Shown here: positions 7,030 through 14,531 of the stretch, one piece after another
Position numbering within the stretch: position 1 is the stretch's first letter
Layout of the letters: each line of letters begins with the position of its first letter
Source of the DNA: an uncultured Catenibacterium sp.
GTDB lineage: Bacteria; Bacillota_I; Bacilli_A; Erysipelotrichales; Coprobacillaceae
Reading direction: 5' to 3'
Length of the DNA: 14,531 nt
Assembly (NCBI RefSeq): GCF_900764565.1
Contig: NZ_CAAFOM010000169.1
Location: forward strand, 1-14,531
Notes under the pieces: model-generated
What the model was told of the DNA's origin: nothing
Databases searched by the model: none
Seen by the model: the letters and a program-made list of their open reading frames with translations, nothing else
Made by a program: the position numbers and the translations under genes

Positions 7030-7056
7030 GGAGGATTCATTGAGTCCTCCTTTTTT
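7030..7056 (+). terminator. Intrinsic terminator after frr
   Basis: GGAGGA (7030-7035) pairs with TCCTCC (7045-7050). The stem can extend inward by three pairs, including one wobble, to a 3-nt ATT loop. Six Ts follow at 7051-7056. Confidence 0.9.
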
Positions 7057-7062
7057 GATTGT

Positions 7063-7090
7063 TTGAAAATGTAGTGCACTATGCTATAAT
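7063..7090 (+). promoter_or_regulatory. Putative sigma-A promoter for uppS-cdsA-dxr-rseP
   Basis: TTGAAA (7063-7068, 5 of 6) and a perfect TATAAT (7085-7090) are 16 bp apart, with TG at 7082-7083 as an extended -10. Transcription would start near 7097, three bases before the GAGGTGAT ribosome-binding site. The spacing from -10 box to start codon is identical to that at mreC. Confidence 0.72.
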
Positions 7091-7111
7091 ACGGTTTATG
7101 AGGTGATTATA

Positions 7112-7852
7112 ATGCTTTTTAAAAGAAAAGAAAAATATACATTAGATATGGATCGCATCCCAGCACATATCGCATTTATTATGGATGGAAATGGAAGATG
7201 GGCTAAAAAAAGAAAAATGCCTAGAACATATGGCCATCATGAAGGAACTAAAACAATAAGAAATCTTGCTTTAGAAGCAAATAACTTAGGTGTAAAAGCA
7301 ATGACAGTTTATGCTTTTTCTACTGAAAACTTTAAGAGAGAACAAAGTGAAGTGGATTATATCTTTAAGTTACCTAAAGAATTCTTCTCTCTTTATTTTC
7401 AGGAATTAATGGATAATAATGTCCGTATCATGGCAATAGGTCATCTAGAATTAGCTCCAAAAGAAACTCAAGATATCATCAATGATGCAATCACTAAGAC
7501 TAAAGATAATACAGGTTTAAAACTTGTCTTTGCATTCATCTATGGTGGTCGTGATGAAATTGTTGAAGCAACAAAAGCAATCTGTGAAGAATATAAAGAA
7601 GGAAAGATTGGCTTAGATGATATAACAGAAGATTATTTTGAATCACATCTAATGACTAAGGAATTACCACCTGTTGATTTAATGATTCGTTCAAGTGGAG
7701 AATGTCGTTTATCTAACTTCTTATTATGGCAGCTCAGCTATGCTGAATTTATTTTTGATGAAGCATACTGGCCTGATTTTAATGCGGAAAAATTACATGA
7801 ATGTATCTGGAAGTATCAGAACAGAGACCGTCGTTATGGAGGAGTCAAATAA
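7112..7852 (+). CDS. uppS: Isoprenyl transferase (undecaprenyl diphosphate synthase)
   Basis: UppS extends farnesyl diphosphate with isopentenyl diphosphate, in cis configuration, to undecaprenyl diphosphate, the lipid carrier for peptidoglycan and other wall polymers. The 246-residue protein carries the cis-prenyltransferase signature M24-D25-G-N-G-R-W30, with D25 as the catalytic Asp, then FSTENFKR, and R193-S-S-G-E-C-R199-L-S-N-F-L-L-W-Q. A GTG at 7103 would add three residues, but it overlaps the Shine-Dalgarno sequence; GAGG (7100-7103) sits eight bases before the ATG at 7112. The last base of its TAA is the first base of the cdsA ATG. Confidence 0.96.
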   Translation: MLFKRKEKYTLDMDRIPAHIAFIMDGNGRWAKKRKMPRTYGHHEGTKTIRNLALEANNLGVKAMTVYAFSTENFKREQSEVDYIFKLPKEFFSLYFQELMDNNVRIMAIGHLELAPKETQDIINDAITKTKDNTGLKLVFAFIYGGRDEIVEATKAICEEYKEGKIGLDDITEDYFESHLMTKELPPVDLMIRSSGECRLSNFLLWQLSYAEFIFDEAYWPDFNAEKLHECIWKYQNRDRRYGGVK

Positions 7853-8625
7853 TGAAGCAAAGAATCATAACAGCAATTGTATTAGTAGCGCTTTTTTTAC
7901 CATGCGTTATTGTAAGTGGTATACCTTTTAAAATTCTTATGGCTTTTATTGGAGTAATGGCTACTTATGAATTGCTTTCTATTACAAAAGAACCTAAACC
8001 ACATTTCTATTTATATATTGTATTAGGTGCTTATATATTAGGGTCACTATTCTTCTCAAAAGGACTACTTGTTTCAAATATGTTTATTGTTATCTATATG
8101 GTTGTACTATTAACTTGTGGTATTTTTGATGCAGGTATGCCTTTCTTAAGAATTTCCTATTATTTTACAAGTGCTACTTTAGTCTCTTTAGGTCTTCATG
8201 CTGTTTATTATTTTAGAACAGAGCTTGATTTAAGATACGTGATCTTCTTAGCACTTGCAACTCTTGGTGCCGATACATTTGCTTATTTTGTTGGTCGTGC
8301 GATTGGTAAACATAAGTTAAATCCACGTCTTTCACCTAAGAAAACGATTGAAGGTTCTATTGGTGGTATTGTATGTGGCGGCTTATTAGCTCTTGCTTAT
8401 GCTTATTTTGTACATATTCCTAATCCATTAACTCATCTTGCTTTAATGAGCTTTGTACTCGCAACAACTGGACAGATTGGTGATTTAACATTCAGTTCTA
8501 TTAAGAGAACTTTTGAAGTAAAGGATTATTCTCAGATATTCCCTGGTCATGGTGGTGTATTGGATCGTTTTGATTCAATTATCTTTAATTCCATGATTTT
8601 AGGATTCCTACTTACATTACTCTAA
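7852..8625 (+). CDS. cdsA: Phosphatidate cytidylyltransferase
   Basis: CdsA makes CDP-diacylglycerol from phosphatidic acid and CTP at the membrane, the precursor for phospholipids. The 257-residue protein has multiple hydrophobic spans and a C-terminal region matching the full CdsA signature: S-S-I-K218-R219, K224-D225, and P231-G-H233-G234-G235-V-L-D238-R239-F-D241. A KKTIEGSIGG-like segment precedes it. The ATG at 7852 overlaps the uppS stop (TAATG), with GGAGGAG at 7838-7844. An in-frame ATG at 7801 inside uppS would add an unlikely hydrophilic extension of 17 residues. Confidence 0.97.
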   Translation: MKQRIITAIVLVALFLPCVIVSGIPFKILMAFIGVMATYELLSITKEPKPHFYLYIVLGAYILGSLFFSKGLLVSNMFIVIYMVVLLTCGIFDAGMPFLRISYYFTSATLVSLGLHAVYYFRTELDLRYVIFLALATLGADTFAYFVGRAIGKHKLNPRLSPKKTIEGSIGGIVCGGLLALAYAYFVHIPNPLTHLALMSFVLATTGQIGDLTFSSIKRTFEVKDYSQIFPGHGGVLDRFDSIIFNSMILGFLLTLL

Positions 8626-8640
8626 TTAAGGAGGCATTTT

Positions 8641-9789
8641 ATGAAAAAAATTACAGTACTTGGTGTCACTGGATCTATTGGAACGCAGACAATCGATGTT
8701 GTATTAGGACACCCAGATGAATTTGAAATTGTTGCCATGTCAGCGGGTCATAATATCAAGAAATTAGAAGAAATCATGAGTCAGCTACCTGTTGCACATA
8801 TCTGTGTATTAGAACAGGCAGACTATGATTATTTAACTGAAAAATATCCAGACCGTCATTTCTATCTAGGACAGGAAGGTCTTATTCAAATCAGTACATT
8901 AGAAGAAACTGAAATTGTCCTTAATGCGATTGTTGGGTTTGCTGGACTATTACCAACGATTGAGGCAATTAAAGCAGGTAAGGATATTGCGCTTGCGAAT
9001 AAAGAAACTTTAGTCGTTGCAGGACATATTATTATTCCTCTTGCAAAAGAATATAATATTCAATTATTACCAGTTGATAGTGAACATAGTGCTATTTTCC
9101 AGTCAATGCATGGAGAATATCCAAGAGAGATTTCTAAGATTCTTTTAACATGCAGTGGTGGAAGCTTTAGAGACAAATCTTTAGATGAACTCAAGGATGC
9201 AACGATTGAACAGGCCTTAAATCATCCTAACTGGAGTATGGGGGCTAAAATTACCATTGATAGTGCTACTTTAGTGAATAAAGGATTAGAAGTCATGGAA
9301 GCCAAATGGCTTTTTGATGTAGATTATGATGATATTGAAGTTTTAATTCACCCTGAAAGTGTTGTTCATTCTATGATTGAATGTACTGATACAGCTGTGA
9401 TTGGTCAGCTAGGCACACCAGATATGCGCTTGCCTATTCAATACGCTTTGACTTATCCTCATAGAATTCCTCTAATTAATAGTAAGAGACTATCTTTATC
9501 AGATATTGGATCACTTCACTTCTATAAACCTGATACAGAAAGATTTAAAGCATTACCTCTTGCTTATCGTGCAGGAAGAATAGGGGGCAGTATGCCTTGT
9601 GTATTCAATGGTGCCAATGAAGAAGCGAACCAGTTATTCCGTGATGGAAAGATTAAATTCTTAGAAATTGTTGACCTCATTGAAGAAGCAATGAATGCGC
9701 ACACTGTTGTAGAAAATCCATCTCTTGATGAATTAATCAAGATAGATAAAGACGCAAGAGCTTTTGTAAGAAAGAGAGTAGGTTTATAA
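8641..9789 (+). CDS. dxr: 1-deoxy-D-xylulose 5-phosphate reductoisomerase
   Basis: Dxr converts DXP to 2-C-methyl-D-erythritol 4-phosphate using NADPH and a divalent metal, the committed step of the MEP isoprenoid pathway. This pathway supplies the substrates used by UppS, encoded two genes upstream. The 382-residue protein shows the NADPH-binding G8-V-T-G-S-I-G14 loop, A-N120-K-E-T, the metal ligands D146 and E148 in V-D-S-E-H-S, the HPNWSMG loop, and N213-K-G-L-E217. AAGGAGG at 8628-8634 supports the ATG. The gene starts 15 bases after cdsA and ends one base before rseP. Confidence 0.98.
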   Translation: MKKITVLGVTGSIGTQTIDVVLGHPDEFEIVAMSAGHNIKKLEEIMSQLPVAHICVLEQADYDYLTEKYPDRHFYLGQEGLIQISTLEETEIVLNAIVGFAGLLPTIEAIKAGKDIALANKETLVVAGHIIIPLAKEYNIQLLPVDSEHSAIFQSMHGEYPREISKILLTCSGGSFRDKSLDELKDATIEQALNHPNWSMGAKITIDSATLVNKGLEVMEAKWLFDVDYDDIEVLIHPESVVHSMIECTDTAVIGQLGTPDMRLPIQYALTYPHRIPLINSKRLSLSDIGSLHFYKPDTERFKALPLAYRAGRIGGSMPCVFNGANEEANQLFRDGKIKFLEIVDLIEEAMNAHTVVENPSLDELIKIDKDARAFVRKRVGL

Positions 9790-9790
9790 G

Positions 9791-10882
9791 ATGCAGACTT
9801 TAATGAATATACTTGTATTCCTGCTTATTCTTACAGGAATTATTGTTATACATGAATTAGGACACTTTATTGCAGCCAAATTCTTTAAGGTTTATTGTGG
9901 GGCTTTTAGTATTGGAATGGGTCCTAAGATTTTTGGTAAAAAAGGGAAAGAAACAGAATTTCAGATTCGTGCTTTGCCAGTAGGAGGATTTGTTTCTATG
10001 GCAGGAGAAGCCGATCAGGAAGATAATGAAGAATTTAAGGATGTTCCATTAAATCGTACACTAAAAGGCAAGAAGACTTATCAGAAGATTATTATTATGC
10101 TTGCAGGTGTCTTCATGAATTTCATGCTTGCGCTTGTTATTATGTTATCTGCAAACCTTACAGGCGGACAGATCAATGTCAATCGCTGTGAAGTTGGTAC
10201 TCTTGTAGAAAATAGTTCTGCAGCTAAATATGGCTTTAAAAAAGGCGATGTCATCACTAATATTGAATGTAAGCAGACAGGTGTTTCTTATGCAGTAGCA
10301 AGTTATGAAGATCTTCATAATGATATGACTAAGAAGGCATTAAAGATAGAATCTAAGAATGCGACATTGGATATTACTGTAAGACGAGGTAAAGACAGTA
10401 TCGTTATCAAGACTGTAACACCTTATAATGAAGAACAGGGACGTTATGTACTAGGCTTCATGCAGGTGACTCGAAGAATGAGTGTCACTGAAGCGTTAAG
10501 CTATACTTCTAAACAATTATGTGAGATGTCTACTGCAATCTTCAATGCGCTTGGACAATTAGTTGTTAACTTTGCATCCACTATTAAACAGATGTCTGGA
10601 CCAGTTGGTATTTATAAAGTCACTTCTCAAGTGAGGGAATCTGGTTCTATTACGACACTTCTTTATCTAGTGGCTATGTTATCGGTAAATATTGGTATCT
10701 TTAACTTATTACCTATTCCAGGTTTAGATGGATATCAGGCCATTCTTTCACTTATTGAAGGTATTATTCATAGGGAAGTCCCTGTAAAAGTGAAGTATGC
10801 ATTGCAGGTGCTTGGTCTTGCACTTGTGTTTGGTCTCATGATTGCAGTCACTTATCAGGATCTGCTGCGATTATTCCAGTAA
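9791..10882 (+). CDS. rseP: RIP metalloprotease (site-2 protease, RseP/RasP)
   Basis: RseP/RasP is an intramembrane zinc protease that cleaves membrane-spanning substrates such as anti-sigma factors and signal-peptide remnants. The 363-residue protein has the zinc-binding H21-E22-L-G-H25 motif in its first membrane segment, a PDZ domain in the middle (about 120-215), and the second active-site motif N-L-L-P-I-P-G-L-D-G (about 305-314), where most relatives have ALDGG. The ribosome-binding site is weak (only AGGT near 9780-9783), one base after the dxr stop, so translation is probably coupled to dxr. Its stop codon overlaps a terminator hairpin. In B. subtilis the orthologue is followed by proS; here polC follows directly. 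Confidence 0.95.
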   Translation: MQTLMNILVFLLILTGIIVIHELGHFIAAKFFKVYCGAFSIGMGPKIFGKKGKETEFQIRALPVGGFVSMAGEADQEDNEEFKDVPLNRTLKGKKTYQKIIIMLAGVFMNFMLALVIMLSANLTGGQINVNRCEVGTLVENSSAAKYGFKKGDVITNIECKQTGVSYAVASYEDLHNDMTKKALKIESKNATLDITVRRGKDSIVIKTVTPYNEEQGRYVLGFMQVTRRMSVTEALSYTSKQLCEMSTAIFNALGQLVVNFASTIKQMSGPVGIYKVTSQVRESGSITTLLYLVAMLSVNIGIFNLLPIPGLDGYQAILSLIEGIIHREVPVKVKYALQVLGLALVFGLMIAVTYQDLLRLFQ

Positions 10883-10903
10883 AGGAACTTCGGTTCCTTT
10901 TTT
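10881..10903 (+). terminator. Intrinsic terminator with TTCG tetraloop between rseP and polC
   Basis: AAAGGAAC (10881-10888) and GTTCCTTT (10893-10900) form an 8-bp perfect stem closed by a C-TTCG-G tetraloop, followed by TTTTTT (10898-10903). The 5' arm starts in the rseP stop codon. The polC ribosome-binding site begins immediately after the T-tract. Confidence 0.85.
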
Positions 10904-10915
10904 AAAGGTGATTTT

Positions 10916-13900
10916 ATGAACAAATTAAGTATTTTATTACAACAATTACATATAGAAATGAATCAGGCTTTTTCTCGTGCTGATATTACAAAAGTTGTTG
11001 TCCATAATGATAGCCGCTATACTTTTTATATTAGTTCTCCTGAATTAATGCCTCTTGGTAATGTGAAGTCTTTAAAAGAAGCACAGCACTTATTTCCGTA
11101 TCCATGTGAATTCCTATTTGAAACAACATCTAATCATTTCGATGAAAAAGATGTTATTGAATATAGTGAGTATATTATGCATTCATTACTTGGGAATGTA
11201 CCAGAAATGCAGGGAATGACTAAAGATGATTTAGATTTAAAAGGTGATGTTTTAACATTACATACTGTCAATCATATTCAGTGTGATTCAATCAAAACAC
11301 AGATTCCTGAAATGCGTTCTTTACTTTCTGGATTTGGTATTGATATTGATCTAAGAGCTGAAGTTGATGCAGACAATCATGAATATCAGCAGACAATTGC
11401 GAAGATGGAAGAAAATAAAGGGGTGCATATTGATTCAAGTGCTTTAGAAAAATATAATGAGGCGATGAATGAAGCACCTGCATCTTCTTATTCTAAGCCA
11501 GCAGGTAACTATAAACGCTATAAGAAAGAATATGTCATGACTCAAATCAGTCAGTTAGATAATACCATACGCGAAGTAACTGTGCAGGGTTATTGTTTCC
11601 AGGAAGAAACAACACAAGTAAAGAGCGGCAAGCATATTCAGACACTTCTTGTGACAGACTATTCTGATAGTATTATGATTAAGAGATTTGAGAATAAGAA
11701 TCGTAATACACTAGAAGAAATGCAGCAATTAAAAAAAGGCGGTAAATGGATTCGTGCTAAAGGTACTTTTGAATATGATAGCTTTGCACGAGAACAGGTT
11801 ATTATAGCGAATGAGATAGAAATTATTCCAGCCCCTAAAGCACGTATGGATAAAGCTGAGAAAAAGCGTGTAGAACTTCATTGTCATTCTAATATGTCTA
11901 CTATGGATGGTATTGCGAGTGTTGGTTCATATGTAAAAAGAGCCACTGAATGGGGCATGAAGGCTATTGCAGTCACTGATCATGGTAATGTACAATCATT
12001 CCCTGATGCCCAGGCAGCTGCTGGGGATAAGTTGAAGATGATCTATGGTATTGAAATGAACATGATTGATACGAATTTTGATTGTGTATTCAATGCGAAT
12101 GGGTTAAAACTCAATGATTTAACTTATGTTTCTTTCGACTTAGAAACAACAGGTTTATCTCAGATTGATGATTATATTACTGAAATTGGTGCAGTTAAGA
12201 TTAAGAATGGTTTAGAGGTGGGAAGATTACAGACATTTATTAAATCTCCTAAACCTATTTCTAAGAAGATTACAGAATTAACATCTATTACTAATGAAGA
12301 TATTAGAAATGCCCCTACGATTGAAAAATTCATGCCTCGCCTGCTTGAGTTCTTTGGGGATGATTTGTTAATTGCGCATAATGGTCGTTTCGATATTGGG
12401 ATGCTTGATAAAGCGTTAGAACGTATGGGAAAAGATTCTATCAGCAATCCTTGGATTGATACACTACCTCTTTCTAGACGTTTGATTCCATTACAGCGTT
12501 CTTATCGATTGGGTGCAGTCTGCCGTTTTTATCATATTCCTTATGATACAGAAGCAGCCCATCGTGCCGACTATGATGCTGAAGTATTAAGTCATTCTTT
12601 TAATGTCATGCTTCAGGATCTGATTAAAAAAGGATTTAAGACAATAGATGAAATCAATGATATAGAAATTGAAGATAGCTATAAACATGCTTTCCCATAC
12701 CATATGTGTGTTCTTGCGAGAACACCAGAAGGTCTAAAGAACATGTTTAGACTTGTTTCTATTGCGAATACCAAGTATTTCCATCAATGTGATCGTATTC
12801 CAAGAAGTGAACTTGAATTTTATCGTGAGGGACTTCTTTTTGGTAGTGGCTGTGTGAATTCAAAAGTATTTGAGATAGCCTCTACAAGAGATGAAGAAGA
12901 ATTAAGAGAAGAAATTAAATTTTATGATTATATTGAAATACAGCCTTTAGAAGATGCTATGTATCTTGTGGATCGTGGTAAATATGATTCTATTGATGAT
13001 ATAGAAAGAATTTATAAACGTATCATCAAGATTGCGAAGGAAGAAAAGAAACTCATTTGCGCTACAGGGGATGTTCACTTCCTAGATAAGAGAGATAAGG
13101 TCTACCGTGAAGTCTTTATTACAAACTCTAAGATTCAGATCAATGGCAAGCCTCATCCACTTCTAGTAAGAAATAATCCACGTGCTTTAACACCTGATGT
13201 TTATTTAAGAACAACAGATGAAATGCTGGAATGTTTCCCTTATTTAAGTGATGAAGATACATATGAATATGTTGTTACGAATACAAATAAGATAGCTGAT
13301 ATGATTAGTGATGATATTATTGTCACAAAAGAAGGGTTATATCCTCCTTCAATCGAGAATGTAGATAAGAAACTAAGAGAATTATGTAATAAGAATGCCC
13401 ATGCAACCTATGGTGAAGTTTTACCTGAAATTGTTTCTGCGAGACTTGAAAAAGAGTTATCTAATATCATCAAGCATGGATTCGCTGTTATTTATTTTAT
13501 CGCTTCAGAACTTGTAAGAGTTTCTAATGAAGCAGGTTACCTTGTAGGATCTCGAGGTTCTGTAGGTTCATCTTTCGTTGCGACTATGGCGGGTATTTCA
13601 GAAGTTAATCCGTTGGCACCTCATTATATCTGTCCACATTGTAAACATAATGAGTTCTTAGATGAAGGTGTGATTTCAGATGGTTATGACTTACCTGATA
13701 AGAACTGTCCAGTATGTGGACATAAGATGAAGGGTGAAGGACATAACATTCCATTCGAAACATTCTTAGGATTCAATGCCGACAAGGTTCCGGATATTGA
13801 CTTAAACTTCTCTGGTGAATATCAGCCTAAGGCACATGCTTATACAAAAACAATCTTTGGTGAAGACCATGTCTTTAGAGCAGGGACTATCTCTACTGTT

Positions 13901-14531
13901 GCAGAAAAAACAGCTTATGGATATGCAAGAGCTTATGCAGAAAACTTAGGTTTAGAAGATAATATCCGTAGTGCTGAATTACAAAGACTTGCGAATGGAT
14001 GCACAGGTGTTAAACGTACAACAGGTCAGCATCCAGGTGGTATTATCGTTATTCCAAATGATATGGAAGTATTTGATTTCACGCCTTATCAGTATCCAGC
14101 AGATGATGTGAATGCTGAATGGCGTACAACCCACTTCGATTTCCATAAGATTCATGATAATGTATTAAAATTTGATATCTTGGGTCATGTCGATCCAACT
14201 GTTATTCGTATGCTTCAGGATATGACAGGTGTCGATCCTAAGTCTATTCCTACAAATGACCAGAAGGTTATGAGCTTATTTAATAGTTCTAAAGCATTGG
14301 GGTGCGATTTATCATTCCTTAACTGTAAGACAGGAGCTCTAGGACTACCGGAATTTGGTACGAAGTTTGTTCGTGGTATGCTTGAACAGACACATCCAAC
14401 TTGCTTTAATGAACTTGTTATCATTTCAGGTTTATCTCATGGTACTGATGTTTATCTAGGTAATGCAGAAACATTGATTAAGTCTGGGACTTGTACATTA
14501 CAGGAAGTTATTGGATGTCGTGATGATATCA
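10916..14531 (+). CDS. polC: DNA polymerase III PolC-type alpha subunit (3' end beyond the window)
   Basis: PolC is the main replicative polymerase of low-GC Gram-positive bacteria, with built-in proofreading. I followed the frame from the ATG at 10916 to the window end: 1205 codons with no stop, of roughly 1430-1460 expected. In order: an N-terminal domain (1-200); an OB-fold region (about 215-310); a PHP domain starting H322-C-H324 with T354-D355-H356-G and resuming near G718-D719-V-H721; an inserted DEDDh exonuclease with D408-L-E410, H488-N-G-R-F-D493 and H549-x4-D554; the palm with G878-S-R-G-S-V-G884; a zinc finger C906-x2-C909/C931-x2-C934; and catalytic Asp D960, D962 and D1087. All key residues are present. 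The Shine-Dalgarno sequence AAAGGTGAT (10904-10912) abuts the upstream terminator. Missing are roughly the last 230-250 residues. Confidence 0.97.
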   Translation, partial: MNKLSILLQQLHIEMNQAFSRADITKVVVHNDSRYTFYISSPELMPLGNVKSLKEAQHLFPYPCEFLFETTSNHFDEKDVIEYSEYIMHSLLGNVPEMQGMTKDDLDLKGDVLTLHTVNHIQCDSIKTQIPEMRSLLSGFGIDIDLRAEVDADNHEYQQTIAKMEENKGVHIDSSALEKYNEAMNEAPASSYSKPAGNYKRYKKEYVMTQISQLDNTIREVTVQGYCFQEETTQVKSGKHIQTLLVTDYSDSIMIKRFENKNRNTLEEMQQLKKGGKWIRAKGTFEYDSFAREQVIIANEIEIIPAPKARMDKAEKKRVELHCHSNMSTMDGIASVGSYVKRATEWGMKAIAVTDHGNVQSFPDAQAAAGDKLKMIYGIEMNMIDTNFDCVFNANGLKLNDLTYVSFDLETTGLSQIDDYITEIGAVKIKNGLEVGRLQTFIKSPKPISKKITELTSITNEDIRNAPTIEKFMPRLLEFFGDDLLIAHNGRFDIGMLDKALERMGKDSISNPWIDTLPLSRRLIPLQRSYRLGAVCRFYHIPYDTEAAHRADYDAEVLSHSFNVMLQDLIKKGFKTIDEINDIEIEDSYKHAFPYHMCVLARTPEGLKNMFRLVSIANTKYFHQCDRIPRSELEFYREGLLFGSGCVNSKVFEIASTRDEEELREEIKFYDYIEIQPLEDAMYLVDRGKYDSIDDIERIYKRIIKIAKEEKKLICATGDVHFLDKRDKVYREVFITNSKIQINGKPHPLLVRNNPRALTPDVYLRTTDEMLECFPYLSDEDTYEYVVTNTNKIADMISDDIIVTKEGLYPPSIENVDKKLRELCNKNAHATYGEVLPEIVSARLEKELSNIIKHGFAVIYFIASELVRVSNEAGYLVGSRGSVGSSFVATMAGISEVNPLAPHYICPHCKHNEFLDEGVISDGYDLPDKNCPVCGHKMKGEGHNIPFETFLGFNADKVPDIDLNFSGEYQPKAHAYTKTIFGEDHVFRAGTISTVAEKTAYGYARAYAENLGLEDNIRSAELQRLANGCTGVKRTTGQHPGGIIVIPNDMEVFDFTPYQYPADDVNAEWRTTHFDFHKIHDNVLKFDILGHVDPTVIRMLQDMTGVDPKSIPTNDQKVMSLFNSSKALGCDLSFLNCKTGALGLPEFGTKFVRGMLEQTHPTCFNELVIISGLSHGTDVYLGNAETLIKSGTCTLQEVIGCRDDI

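Noticed and set aside
7695..7931. A 78-codon plus-strand frame across the uppS-cdsA junction
   Set aside because: It overlaps both genes in a third frame; its sequence is an out-of-frame reading of conserved UppS and CdsA regions.
11292..14424. Minus-strand open frames of 63, 91 and 69 codons inside polC
   Set aside because: The polC frame is continuous with every catalytic motif; the antisense frames show no known domain.
10916..14531. Possible frameshift or pseudogene in polC, given no in-window stop
   Set aside because: The frame stays open from 10916 to the edge with all domain motifs in the same frame; the gene simply runs off the window.
1..14531. Insertion sequences, CRISPR arrays, tRNA genes, phage or defence genes
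   Set aside because: I saw no transposase motifs, long inverted repeats, regularly spaced direct repeats or tRNA-like cloverleafs; nearly all sequence is taken up by core genes.

Overview
This 14.5-kb window is a low-GC (A+T-rich), almost fully coding stretch of a Firmicutes (Bacillota) chromosome, with every gene on the + strand. PolC-type DNA polymerase III, AGA/TTA-rich codon use, strong GGAGG ribosome-binding sites and U-tailed terminators all fit this. The gene order (radC beside mreCD; polC directly after rseP with no proS; mreCD beside rpsB) differs from Bacillus subtilis. It recalls gut Erysipelotrichia/Coprobacillaceae-type bacteria, but that family assignment is inference.

Layout. 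Positions 1-29 may hold the last codons of an upstream gene. Positions 61-741 encode a RadC-family JAB/MPN protein. Positions 808-2194 encode the cell-elongation proteins MreC and MreD, with their own promoter and a terminator. Positions 2225-3233 form an rpsB (ribosomal protein S2) unit with a roughly 100-nt leader, ending in a terminator hairpin that lies inside the rpsB-tsf gap. tsf (EF-Ts, 3259-4155) follows. An NCS2-family purine/pyrimidine permease (4288-5619), with its own promoter and terminator, sits between tsf and pyrH. pyrH-frr (5754-7018) encodes UMP kinase and ribosome recycling factor. uppS-cdsA-dxr-rseP (7112-10882) is a tightly packed envelope/isoprenoid unit. polC (10916 to the window end) is cut off by the window edge but open for 1205 codons.

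Functionally this is a housekeeping block: translation (S2, EF-Ts, RRF), nucleotide supply (permease, UMP kinase), isoprenoid and lipid precursors for the envelope (Dxr, UppS, CdsA), shape and membrane proteolysis (MreCD, RseP), and replication (PolC). The gene cluster is conserved in Firmicutes, but here it is cut by six intrinsic terminators and restarted by at least five recognisable sigma-A-type promoters. All six terminators lie within about 14 nt of the preceding stop codon.

I see no mobile element, CRISPR array, tRNA, rRNA, phage gene or accessory defence system, and no convincing new system. The most useful observations concern regulatory architecture: a corrected TTG start for mreC, two promoter/RBS modules with identical geometry, a possible structured rpsB leader, a palindrome in the permease leader, terminators upstream of tsf and polC with no room for a new promoter, and a Gln at a usually acidic position in the permease. 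No gap between genes exceeds 300 bases; the longest is the 165-bp mreD-rpsB gap.
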